The notes: a model not told the origin generated them from the sequence alone. Numbered from the stretch's first letter, positions 1 to 7,214 are shown. The stretch: 14,622 bases of DNA from Planctomycetes bacterium RBG_13_46_10 (GCA_001824645.1 MHYD01000012.1:37282-51903), one strand, 5' to 3'. Program-made: numbers and translations.

Positions 1-490
1 CAGTGACATTGAACTTCCAGCTTTCTTCCTCCTCAATACAGCCGACTCTTATCTGCCCCTGAGGCTTATCCATATATTTAACAGCGTTGCTGAGCAAATT
101 CTGGAAAACCTGAGATATTCGCGTCTTCTCACATTCTATCACGGGCAATTCGTTCTCAATCGTAATAGCGATGTTTTCCGGCGGAGCAATTAAATCAATA
201 ATACCCGGCACCAGCTCATTTAAATTCACCTGAATTTTTTCCTCTTTAACACGTCCTATTCGTGAGTACTGTAATACTCCATCAATCAAGTTATGCATTC
301 TGTCCACTCTGCTCATAAGCAGACTCATCTGCTCTTTACCCTCCTGGTCAAACTTATCCGCGTAATCAGTTGATATCCACTTGGCTAAAGTATCAATCCC
401 GCGCAGAGGCGCTTTCAAATCATGTGAAACTATATATGCAAAATCCTTTAATTCCTGATTCGTTCTTTCTAATTGCTCGAGCAGCTCGGC
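1..490 (-). repeat. Copy A of duplicated histidine-kinase transmitter module
   Basis: This stretch aligns without gaps to 4311-4800 at a constant offset of 4310. The match includes long identical blocks, for example around 2-31 and 157-180. The encoded segments differ at about 24 of 160 residues, mostly conservatively. It may continue to the left of the window. Confidence 0.9.
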
Positions 491-1264
491 CTGACGCTGC
501 TCTGCCTGATTGCGCACCATAACTTCTTTTGTTAATTGCTCATTAGTATTCCGCAATACTAAATCTCGCTGCTGGATTTGCTCTAACATGCCGTTGAACG
601 CCTCTATAAGCAAGCCCACCTCATCGTTAGCTTTCTTTGCAGCGCGAACAGAGTAGTCTTTTTCCTCTGAAACTACTTTTGCAATCTCCGCAAGATTTAG
701 AATTGGAATAGAAATAACCCTTTGTAGTCTGGCGGACATAATATAAGCCACCGTCAGGGCAAGACATAAAACCATGATTATCACAAGAAAGCTGTTCCTG
801 AAGACAATATATAAAGGACCCAGGTCCGAACGAATACAAAGCGTTCCTATTTTTTCTTCCCCCAATACAATACTTTTGAACACAGTTAAAATGTCATTTT
901 CAAAATAGTAACCGTCCTTACCCAACCGTGCGGGCTGAACCGAAGTATTATTAGACTCGCGATAATAACGGGCGAAGTTTTCTCCATCCAGCGTATAAAC
1001 ACCGCCAAAGATTATAGACGGCTTTGATTTTAATGATGCTAAAGTTTTTTCAACATCCTCGATATTCTTAAAGGCCAGCGCCACATTGCAGTTTTCCGCT
1101 GCCATCTGCGCATCTGTCAAGATATCCTGTATGATGGAATTGCGAAAAGTTATGCGTACGAACATAAACAGCATAAAACTTGTCAGAACAAGAGAGGATA
1201 AACACACCACCATGACAATGGCTATAAGCTTACCTTTTATTGTCACATTTGGCAGTTTAATCAT
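1..1264 (-). CDS. Membrane sensor histidine kinase, CHASE8-like periplasmic domain + HAMP + transmitter (3' end cut by window edge)
   Basis: This frame reads 421 codons from ATG 1264 to the window edge with no stop, so the C-terminal ATP-binding part is missing. Seen: hydrophobic segments at about residues 13-35 and 157-178 bracket a periplasmic domain of about 115 residues. A HAMP-like linker (178-230) and a coiled coil (230-270) follow, then the H-box FAYIVSHDLKAPLRG with phospho-acceptor His281 and the N-box QVFQNLLSNAVKY at about 385-397. The periplasmic domain looks like CHASE8, the sensor of YfiN-type proteins, by its AENC..ALAF and IFGGVYTLDGENFARYY patterns. The start lies 2 nt after the YfiR-family stop, with GGAAAGGAG inside the preceding gene's end, which suggests translational coupling. 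Its role is probably inner-membrane autophosphorylation controlled by the periplasmic YfiR-like partner. The cognate regulator may lie to the left of the window. The kinase call is firm; the CHASE8 assignment is moderate. Confidence 0.9.
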   Translation of the reverse strand, partial: MIKLPNVTIKGKLIAIVMVVCLSSLVLTSFMLFMFVRITFRNSIIQDILTDAQMAAENCNVALAFKNIEDVEKTLASLKSKPSIIFGGVYTLDGENFARYYRESNNTSVQPARLGKDGYYFENDILTVFKSIVLGEEKIGTLCIRSDLGPLYIVFRNSFLVIIMVLCLALTVAYIMSARLQRVISIPILNLAEIAKVVSEEKDYSVRAAKKANDEVGLLIEAFNGMLEQIQQRDLVLRNTNEQLTKEVMVRNQAEQRQAELLEQLERTNQELKDFAYIVSHDLKAPLRGIDTLAKWISTDYADKFDQEGKEQMSLLMSRVDRMHNLIDGVLQYSRIGRVKEEKIQVNLNELVPGIIDLIAPPENIAITIENELPVIECEKTRISQVFQNLLSNAVKYMDKPQGQIRVGCIEEEESWKFNVT

Positions 1265-1266
1265 AG

Positions 1267-1896
1267 TTAACCTGTCTCCTTTCCCGATGATTCCTCTTCG
1301 ATAACTCTTTTTGCTATCCTGAGCAGTTTGGAGCTAATATTCAGCTTTGCTCGTTTGCTCGCTGAAAGATTAATTTCAAAATCTCCTTTTTCTGCTTGTG
1401 GAATGAAATTAATGACCCCACCAGCTTCGAGAAAATTTTTAATCTCGCCAACAGTCAGCACACTATAACCATCAACCGATTTAATAATTTCCATAAACGT
1501 TCTCTGCTCCGAAGAACAAACAAACAGTAAATGGCATTTTCTCATAGTTTCTATGTCAATCTCTGACCTGCTGTCGCTATTATCGCTGCGTTTATCAATC
1601 TGACTGAGCCCCTTCAACCGTGTTACAACCACCTTTTTGCCTTTGACGACCTTACCTATAATAGGCTCAAAAGCGTCGCCAAACGGGTCTTTGCCAATAA
1701 TCCCGACAACCATTGATTCATTGCTGTCGCTGATAAACTCTTTAGGCCACTCAACCGTTTTCAGAAAGTTATATATAAATGCAGCCTTGATTTTATACTC
1801 TCGGCTGGCGGATGATTTCTCATCAGGCTCTGCTAAAAGCGACCCCCCAAACAAACATGTGAGCAGAAATATAAAGATATAAGTTTTAACTGTCAT
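1267..1896 (-). CDS. Periplasmic YfiR-family (DUF4154) protein
   Basis: The 209-residue product begins with a clear Sec signal peptide (hydrophobic 4-20, likely cleavage after LLA at 22). The mature part has the YfiR/DUF4154 pattern: YKIKAAFIYNFLKTVEWP (34-51), the strand VVGIIGKDPFG (63-73), CHLLFVCSSE (121-130), LTVGEIKNFLEAGGVINF (147-164) and a final INLSASKRAKLNISSKLLRIA (175-195). In Pseudomonas YfiR is a periplasmic repressor of the CHASE8 diguanylate cyclase YfiN (family knowledge). Here the gene sits directly upstream of, and 2 nt from, a CHASE8-like histidine kinase and 62 nt downstream of a TonB-dependent receptor. I infer that it relays an outer-membrane or redox signal to that kinase. 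Cys121 and Cys127 are the only mature cysteines and could form one disulfide. Upstream of ATG 1896 only a weak Shine-Dalgarno is visible, fitting expression from an upstream operon promoter. Confidence 0.88.
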   Translation of the reverse strand: MTVKTYIFIFLLTCLFGGSLLAEPDEKSSASREYKIKAAFIYNFLKTVEWPKEFISDSNESMVVGIIGKDPFGDAFEPIIGKVVKGKKVVVTRLKGLSQIDKRSDNSDSRSEIDIETMRKCHLLFVCSSEQRTFMEIIKSVDGYSVLTVGEIKNFLEAGGVINFIPQAEKGDFEINLSASKRAKLNISSKLLRIAKRVIEEESSGKETG

Positions 1897-1958
1897 TGCG
1901 ACTTTACAATAATCATAGTAATACGAAACTTAGTTACTCCACTGAGCAGCAACTCAAT

Positions 1959-4019
1959 TTAGAATTTAAACTGCATTCTCGCAAAAAACGTTCGCCCCGG
2001 TAATTCATGAGCAGTAAATGCTCCGACGGAAAAAACAGGCTCTTTTATTTTGTCAAGCAAATCACTGACGCCGAACAAAAGCTCACCTTGTCCTTTGGCA
2101 AATCTCTTAGCCAATGTGAAATCAAGACGATTAGATGTACCTGTGTCAATTGATGAATTTTCATAGCTGTTCATAGCATTGTTAAAGCTGTAGTTCACAT
2201 TGAATGTCAAATCCTGGGATAAATTCAAGCGTGATGTCAGACCCACTTTATGTTTAGAAGGATATAGTGAGCGAATATTCTGATGCGACTGGTCGGTCCT
2301 TAGATCATTATAGGCATACCAGGCCGAAAGTCTTCCATGCCTGATTTCTTTAGCCAGCTCAACCTCAGCTCCGTGGGCGGTTGCCCCATCTATATTGTGA
2401 AGCTGGAACGTCATCGGCGGTGTAACAAGACCGCCGATAAGATGTGTGAAGCGCTGATAGTAAGTATCTACATTCAAATTCAGTCCATCCGCCAATTTAC
2501 CTTTATATCCTGCTTCAAGTGACCATGTTTCTTCGTTTCTCAGTTCTTCATTTGGTATAAAATGGATGAGATATGTGTCCGGCGCAATAAGAACGTGTGA
2601 AAACATACCCTTCCTCAGGCATACTAACGGAGCACGAAATGCCTTGGCCGCACCGAACCTAACGATATGATTTTGCTTTTCATCCAGTGCGTACAATACC
2701 GAGCTGCGCGCGGACCAGTCGCTTTCCGTACCACTATACCAGTCGGAGCGAATTTGACCTTCAAGTATCAAACGGTCATTGAGACGAAAACGGTCAATCG
2801 CAAATAATCCTGCCCATCTTTCCTTGGTAAGGCCTCCAACCACATCAAGACTCTCCGGTATTTTGGCATCTACGTCGAAACGCAGCCAACGCAGATTGCC
2901 GCCAACGGAGATATCGTGCTTTTCCATGGCTACGAAATTAAACTGCCCTTCAATGTCGTTTTCATTTATAAAATATCTGTCCGTCATGACTTTGTGATGT
3001 GAAACATCGTAGTTATTGAACCATTGTAAGTACGCGGAACTTCCATCATTAAATTTATGGTCGATGCGTGAGACCAACCGACTCACACTCGTTAAGATGT
3101 CTCTTTTCGGGAAATAGGCAATAAGCTCGTAGTCGCCATAGTTAAGGTTAGCGTAACTCGCGTCAAAGGTATATTTAGTTTGTTCGGAGGCATTATATAC
3201 AGTTTCACTGTCAAATCGCCAGTTTCGGGCAAAGTCTTGTGCAGTAAAACTATTGAAGCCGACAGAGGGAAAAACAGTTACAGCAGGCTGACCAGATATG
3301 TAATCACCTGCACCTGCCTTGTCGGAGTTTTCCCTGTCCTCATAACCTCCAGATAATCGCCAGCTCCAATTCCCATCCTTGGCTGCCCAGCGCGCATGAT
3401 TATAAGAGTCACCGAATGCATTCATTGTACTTGAAGCAAATACACCAACAGCGTCCTCGGGTTTCTTTGTGATTATGTTGATTACCCCTGAGAAAGCATT
3501 AGCACCCCAGGCGGCACCGCCCGGACCACGCACAACTTCGATACGGTCGATGTCTTCGAGTAAAACCGGAAGTTTCTCCCACTCTACGCCACCAAAGGCC
3601 GGATTTATGGCAGAGCGCCCATTGAGTAACACGAGCGTGCGGTCGGATGTAGGGTCATGTAACCCGCGAACGCCGACTGCAGCACGGTTACGATCGAGCT
3701 GTAAAACATCCACTCCAGGAGTGAACCGAAGTATATCCGGAATTGTAGTCAGGCCGCTGTAATGAATGTCTTCAGCCGTAACTACACTGACTGGAACCGA
3801 CAGCTCATTCAGTTCCTGTGCCTGACGAGAAGCTGAGACCACCTTGTATGGCTGCCTGGCCAAATCCTCAAGCGGCATCTCAAAAAAATCTTCTTCTGTG
3901 ACGGAACCATTTTGCTTGGCAAATAACTGCACATTAAATACAAATGCCATACTTAGCATAAATGAGATGATGATTATTCGTTTTGATAAGCATTCAGGAT
4001 TTTTAAACTTTAAATCCAT
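1959..4019 (-). CDS. TonB-dependent outer-membrane receptor
   Basis: This is a 686-residue receptor from ATG 4019. Residues 1-34 form a good signal peptide: a basic stretch with CLSKR, then IIIISFMLSMAFVF, then VQLFA. The plug domain spans about 66-186 and includes VSVVTAEDI, ILRFTPGVDV, LVLLNGRS and the conserved IDRIEVVRGPGGAAWGANAF followed by SGVINIITK. The rest is a beta-barrel of alternating aromatic strands ending in the outer-membrane signal ARMQFKF. Length is normal for the family. Such receptors import large substrates (siderophores, cobalamin, glycans) using TonB energy; the substrate cannot be read here. The frame stays open upstream to 4181 and includes the start of a response regulator at 4091. 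I chose 4019 because it gives an intact signal peptide, whereas 4091 would put 24 mostly polar residues before it. The Shine-Dalgarno at 4019 is weak. The gene sits between a V4R kinase and a YfiR-family gene, suggesting sensing as well as uptake. Confidence 0.9.
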   Translation of the reverse strand: MDLKFKNPECLSKRIIIISFMLSMAFVFNVQLFAKQNGSVTEEDFFEMPLEDLARQPYKVVSASRQAQELNELSVPVSVVTAEDIHYSGLTTIPDILRFTPGVDVLQLDRNRAAVGVRGLHDPTSDRTLVLLNGRSAINPAFGGVEWEKLPVLLEDIDRIEVVRGPGGAAWGANAFSGVINIITKKPEDAVGVFASSTMNAFGDSYNHARWAAKDGNWSWRLSGGYEDRENSDKAGAGDYISGQPAVTVFPSVGFNSFTAQDFARNWRFDSETVYNASEQTKYTFDASYANLNYGDYELIAYFPKRDILTSVSRLVSRIDHKFNDGSSAYLQWFNNYDVSHHKVMTDRYFINENDIEGQFNFVAMEKHDISVGGNLRWLRFDVDAKIPESLDVVGGLTKERWAGLFAIDRFRLNDRLILEGQIRSDWYSGTESDWSARSSVLYALDEKQNHIVRFGAAKAFRAPLVCLRKGMFSHVLIAPDTYLIHFIPNEELRNEETWSLEAGYKGKLADGLNLNVDTYYQRFTHLIGGLVTPPMTFQLHNIDGATAHGAEVELAKEIRHGRLSAWYAYNDLRTDQSHQNIRSLYPSKHKVGLTSRLNLSQDLTFNVNYSFNNAMNSYENSSIDTGTSNRLDFTLAKRFAKGQGELLFGVSDLLDKIKEPVFSVGAFTAHELPGRTFFARMQFKF

Positions 4020-4091
4020 AAATGTTCGTTCAATTGTTTTCGCATCTGCACTATCATCCTCAACCAATAACACTGGCTTCAAGTTTCGCAT
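3996..4091 (-). pseudogene. Truncated Rcp1-like response regulator (N-terminal ~32 residues only)
   Basis: ATG 4091 overlaps the upstream kinase's 3' end by 32 nt, the usual layout for a kinase followed by a small single-domain regulator. The product starts MRNLKPVLLVEDDSADAK, the first beta strand and acidic pocket (E11, D12, D13) of a receiver domain, followed by the start of helix 1 (TIERTFMDLKFKN). After about residue 32 the receiver pattern stops. The frame runs without a stop into the signal peptide of the TonB-dependent receptor. The phospho-acceptor Asp, the switch Thr/Ser and the Lys are all absent, so no receiver function is possible. It looks like a deletion or recombination scar. 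The receptor may now use the regulator's own internal Met (ATG 4019) as its start. Confidence 0.75.
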
Positions 4092-5538
4092 TTTCTGCCC
4101 CCACAATTTCTTGCTTTGGCAAGGTAAAAAAGAACGTGCTGCCCTCGCCCACTTTTGATTCCACCCAGATCCTTCCACCATAAATCTCCACTATCTTCTT
4201 AACTACCGTTAATCCAACGCCGGTACTTTCCACTTCATCACGCGGCGCCAACGTCTGGAATAGCTGGAAGATTTTCTCGTAGTATTTCTCTTCAATACCG
4301 GGACCATTATCAGTGACATTGAACTTCCAGCTTTCTTCCTCTTCAATACAGCCGACTCTTACCTGACCATGCGGCTTATCCATATATTTAACAGCGTTAC
4401 TGAGCAAATTCTGAAAAACCTGAGTAATTCGAGTCTTCTCACACCCAATCACGGGCAATTCATTCTCAATCGTAATAGCGATGTTTTCCGGTGGAGCAAT
4501 CATATCGACGATTTCAGGCACAAACTCATTCAGATTAATCCGCACAATTTGTTCTTTGACGCGCCCGATTCTGGAGTATTGTAGGATTCCATCTATTAAG
4601 TTATGCATTCGGCCAACCCGATTCAAAAGCAAATCCATTTGCTCCTTACCTTCCTGGCCTAACTTATCTGCATAATCAGTTGTTATCCACTTCACCAGAG
4701 TGTCAATGCCACGCAGCGGAGCCTTCAAATCATGCGAGACTATGTATGCGAAGTCTTTTAATTCCTGATTTGTTTTTTCCAATTGTTTGAGCAGCTGGGT
4801 CTGTCGTCTCTCGGCCTGCTTACGCTCCTGAAAGAATCCGCCTATACTGTAGAGTGCCGCATTGTCGGATATTTCAGGATGACCTTGTAAATACTCTCGA
4901 AGGTATTGCTTTATTTTCGAGGGCTGGGCCATAATGAACCGGCAGGTGCTATCACCTCTGGCTTTGCACATTATCTCAGAAGCAACAAGCGGAATCCCAA
5001 AGCTCTCCTCGCACCATCCGGACGAATACCCGGCATTCATAGCGCAAACACAGAAATTGCTTTTTTTGCCGCTCTTTTCCCACGCATCTGACTCAAATGA
5101 AAATGGATGGTCATATATGAGATAGTAGTTTTCATCGGGTGTCGGTTTTGACTCAGGAAATATATCAACAAAGGCCCAGCCGGTATGAGAAAAATGAATT
5201 GGTCCTGCGGAAAGCTTCTCTATAGGGTCCTGCACACCCATCTTTTGATGGAAATTCCTGGCATCCATCTTACCGATAGCATGTGCAACATCAAAAAGAA
5301 GGCTCCTCGCGATTTCCGATGCCTTTTCATCCTCCCAGTCCTTGAACATATTCTTTATGGTATCGAAGAAATCTACCGACATCGAGGCTGCTCTGACAAG
5401 AATATACCTCTGGCCGAAGATTTCTATCTGACCCTTCGATGCTTCTTCCTTCTTCTCGCGGAAATACCTTCTTACATAATCCTGAGCCTTCTGGAAAATC
5501 GGTTCAAACTGTTCTGGAACATTTACAGTGTCCAACAT
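4060..5538 (-). CDS. Soluble V4R/XylR-N-type sensor histidine kinase
   Basis: The 492-residue protein has no membrane segment. Residues ~36-115 resemble the XylR N-terminal sensor region (QIEIFGQRYILVRAASM, then a helical dimer region). Residues ~135-205 look like a V4R (4-vinyl reductase-type) domain, with FGIPLVASEIMCKARGDSTC and cysteines C163, C165, C176, C191 and C199. A coiled coil (235-262) leads to the H-box FAYIVSHDLKAPLRG (His269), N-box QVFQNLLSNAVKY (374-386), G1 DNGPG (410-414) and G2 STGVGLTV (438-445), so the transmitter is complete. V4R/XylR-N domains bind small hydrophobic ligands or metals in known proteins; the ligand here is unknown. The start is well supported by GGGAGG 9 nt before ATG 5538. 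The 3' end overlaps a truncated response regulator, so this kinase has lost its adjacent partner. The transmitter is nearly duplicated in the kinase at 1-1264. Confidence 0.93.
   Translation of the reverse strand: MLDTVNVPEQFEPIFQKAQDYVRRYFREKKEEASKGQIEIFGQRYILVRAASMSVDFFDTIKNMFKDWEDEKASEIARSLLFDVAHAIGKMDARNFHQKMGVQDPIEKLSAGPIHFSHTGWAFVDIFPESKPTPDENYYLIYDHPFSFESDAWEKSGKKSNFCVCAMNAGYSSGWCEESFGIPLVASEIMCKARGDSTCRFIMAQPSKIKQYLREYLQGHPEISDNAALYSIGGFFQERKQAERRQTQLLKQLEKTNQELKDFAYIVSHDLKAPLRGIDTLVKWITTDYADKLGQEGKEQMDLLLNRVGRMHNLIDGILQYSRIGRVKEQIVRINLNEFVPEIVDMIAPPENIAITIENELPVIGCEKTRITQVFQNLLSNAVKYMDKPHGQVRVGCIEEEESWKFNVTDNGPGIEEKYYEKIFQLFQTLAPRDEVESTGVGLTVVKKIVEIYGGRIWVESKVGEGSTFFFTLPKQEIVGAENAKLEASVIG
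4311..4800 (-). repeat. Copy B of duplicated histidine-kinase transmitter module
   Basis: Direct-repeat partner of 1-490. Similarity falls away in the coiled coil just before the H-box (about 4790-4800), so the boundary coincides with the join between sensor and transmitter. Recombination between the copies would delete the receptor-YfiR segment between them. Confidence 0.9.
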
Positions 5539-5732
5539 AATACTTTGCCTCCCTTATACCAATGAATCCACAATCATCAGCCAACATTTTGTTACAGCAT
5601 CTGCCGGCAGTATAAGGATGATTGCCAATTAATAATGACTTCAAACTTTATATCTTCGACCCCCATTTTTGATTCCACTAATATCATGCCGCAGCACATG
5701 TTACTAAAATCCCCTTACGAAAATTAGGCAAA

Positions 5733-5757
5733 CCATTCTTCGACAAGCTCAGGATGG
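5733..5757. repeat. Dispersed palindromic repeat (CTTCGACAAGCTCAGG type)
   Basis: The sequence starts CCATTCTTCGACAAG and ends CTCAGGATGG; the CCAT/ATGG ends pair. The core CTTCGA...GCTCAGG recurs, in variant form, at 6915-6950, 9160-9184, 9300-9327, 9700-9750 and 13583-13608, marking it as a multicopy intergenic element. Confidence 0.6.
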
Positions 5758-5905
5758 TGAGCAATGCCGAACCACAGCTTTTTTAACTTTCCCTCCATGC
5801 CGATATGTTTAAAGTTCGCCTCCGGCGGACAAAATCTGCCTGAGTACTTTTCGTCATAAAGGAAGTGCTTATTTAGGAAAAGTCCGATTAACAGCCGGAT
5901 TATGC

Positions 5906-6095
5906 TACATTTGATACATAATCAAATGTACTGCACCGGGCAGCCTGACTGTTGAACCAGGAATCAACAGATTAAGAGCAACGTCCTGAAAAAAGCGGTT
6001 GGAATAGAACCATTAGCCGCTTAGAGTGTTGAAATTTATCCGCCCCCGGCTGATTAAGTCCCGATAAGCCGGAGCCCCGGTATGACGGGATTAAT
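5906..6095. ncRNA. Candidate structured RNA: consecutive strong hairpins, strand unknown
   Basis: Four or five helices follow one another in 190 nt. TACATTTGAT/ATCAAATGTA is a perfect 10-bp stem with a 5-nt loop (5906-5930). CTGTTGA/TCAACAG is a perfect 7-bp stem (5949-5970). AAGCGG/CCGCTT is a perfect 6-bp stem (5993-6022). ATTAAgTCCCG (6053-6063) pairs with CGGGATTAAT (6086-6095) with one bulge, enclosing a symmetric 5x5 internal loop and a CCGG-AGCC-CCGG inner hairpin. An alternative CCGGCT/AGCCGG stem (6046-6072) competes with the last. No U-tract follows on either strand, so it is not a simple terminator. I do not recognise the family. Confidence 0.35.
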
Positions 6096-6128
6096 GGCAG
6101 GCTTTAATTTGAAATATCCATTAATTGC

Positions 6129-7214
6129 TTATTTCCTGACCCATAATATAGCTTTTTTGAAATCAAGAGCTATAACAGTGTCCTGGAAATACTGCATACC
6201 TAATATCACATCGCAGTCACTTAATAGAGGACTTTCAGCAGGGAAAACCGACATCTTCGCATTTGAAACCAGCCTGTCGCCCACCTGAAGCTGTGCGACT
6301 GCTTTTTTGCAGGGCAATCGTCCTACATACGGGTACAATTCTGTGCCTTCTTTAAGAGTGACCCCGATTAATCGGGGTTCCTTTTGAGATAGTTTTTCCC
6401 ACAGCTCATCATTAAGCGAAAGGCCGCTTCCACTGCCGGTATCGAGCTGTACTTTCATTAACTGCCCGGCTACGGGAATCTGAACAAAAAGAAAAGCATT
6501 GCCGTGGTCTTCTTCAATTGAAAGCGGGAACTTTGACCACGCCTGCTCCTGGTCAGGTTCGAAAACACCATCGAGTGAAAACTCAGCTTCCTTTCCTACG
6601 CCGTCGAAAACAACAAAACTGAATTCCCGCAGAGCTGTCAGCCCTACAATAATAGAGTCATCTCTGGCCACCGGCAAACCAAAGAATTTAAGCTCCAGGT
6701 GCCGCTGCAAATACCAGCACGGGAAATCCTTAAGAGTCATTCGCCCTACACGTAACTGCGGAATGAAACAGCGCCCCAGGCCGTAATCCCGGCCTTCCGC
6801 TTTATTTGTCTGCACAGGAAAACAACGCAGATTGTTTTCAAGCACGTGAATATCGTTAACAAATACTCCCTGTGAAGCTCCCGTATCTAATACAATCGGG
6901 TTTTTTCTTGTGGTGAGCTCGCCTGCCCTGAGCGAAGTCGAAGGGTCGAATCCATTCTTGCTGCCTCCTATGCTGCCTTCAACTACAATACAATGTTTTG
7001 CGTTATAAGAAGGATGATATTTTACATGAAAAGTACCGAATTGTTCAGATTCGCTGTCAATCTGCCATGTAGGGGCAAAGCTATGTCTCTGCCCTGATGG
7101 TAAAGACGAATACACAGGTTCGTCCTTACTAACTATTGCATATTGAAATCCAGAGTTAGCGCAGCCGGACAGCAAGCTCAAAACCAAAAGAATCATAAAT
7201 AATGAATTTTTCAT
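6129..7214 (-). CDS. Two-lobed retropepsin-like aspartyl protease, lipoprotein
   Basis: The 361-residue product starts with a lipoprotein signal (hydrophobic MILLVLSLL, lipobox LSGC with Cys18), so it is probably anchored to a membrane facing the periplasm. Two Asp-Thr-Gly sites are visible: IVLDTGASQGVFVND (D110) and VQLDTGSGSGLSLND (D258). Each is followed about 80 residues later by the family's glycine-hydrophobic motif, SIIVGLTALREFSFVVFD and DVILGMQYFQDTVIALDF. The protein is therefore a tandem of two retropepsin-like domains rather than one that must dimerise. ATG 7214 was chosen over 7244 because GGAG lies 11 nt upstream and it starts the lipoprotein signal. Residues 89-100 (FDPSTSLRAGEL) are the translation of a dispersed repeat and look foreign. 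A strong promoter lies 44-72 nt upstream. The substrate is unknown. Confidence 0.85.
   Translation of the reverse strand: MKNSLFMILLVLSLLSGCANSGFQYAIVSKDEPVYSSLPSGQRHSFAPTWQIDSESEQFGTFHVKYHPSYNAKHCIVVEGSIGGSKNGFDPSTSLRAGELTTRKNPIVLDTGASQGVFVNDIHVLENNLRCFPVQTNKAEGRDYGLGRCFIPQLRVGRMTLKDFPCWYLQRHLELKFFGLPVARDDSIIVGLTALREFSFVVFDGVGKEAEFSLDGVFEPDQEQAWSKFPLSIEEDHGNAFLFVQIPVAGQLMKVQLDTGSGSGLSLNDELWEKLSQKEPRLIGVTLKEGTELYPYVGRLPCKKAVAQLQVGDRLVSNAKMSVFPAESPLLSDCDVILGMQYFQDTVIALDFKKAILWVRK
6915..6950 (-). repeat. Dispersed repeat inserted in frame in the aspartyl protease gene
   Basis: The 36-bp segment contains CCTGCCCTGAGCGAAGTCG, followed by AAGGGTCGAA. It encodes exactly 12 residues (FDPSTSLRAGEL) ten residues before the first catalytic Asp. 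The CCTG..C.GAG....GTCGA core matches the intergenic element at 13583-13608. Its length is a multiple of three, so the frame is kept. Confidence 0.75.

Larger units (their letters stand above)
5539..6128. other. Noncoding gap between the V4R kinase and the aspartyl protease gene
   Basis: No convincing coding frame on either strand. It contains one dispersed palindrome (5733-5757), a purine-biosynthesis-unrelated A/T-rich stretch around 5780-5880, and a run of strong hairpins (5906-6095, listed separately). A TATACT-like -10 (about 5610-5615) lies upstream of the kinase but without a good -35, so I do not call its promoter. Confidence 0.6.

Noticed and set aside
3469..3762. Antisense open frames inside the receptor, kinase and guaB genes
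   Set aside because: They mirror coding constraint of the real gene on the other strand, and have no ribosome sites or recognisable domains.
4019..4181. Longer receptor start at ATG 4181
   Set aside because: This would begin inside the kinase coding region in another frame and place 54 non-signal residues before the signal peptide.
5727..5780. GGCAAACCATTC...ATGGTGAGCAATGCC resembles the start of a GEMM-I (c-di-GMP) riboswitch
   Set aside because: The middle is a dispersed palindrome, the GCAAAGCC segment is altered, and the second helix, tetraloop receptor and closing strand that should follow are absent. Probably coincidence.
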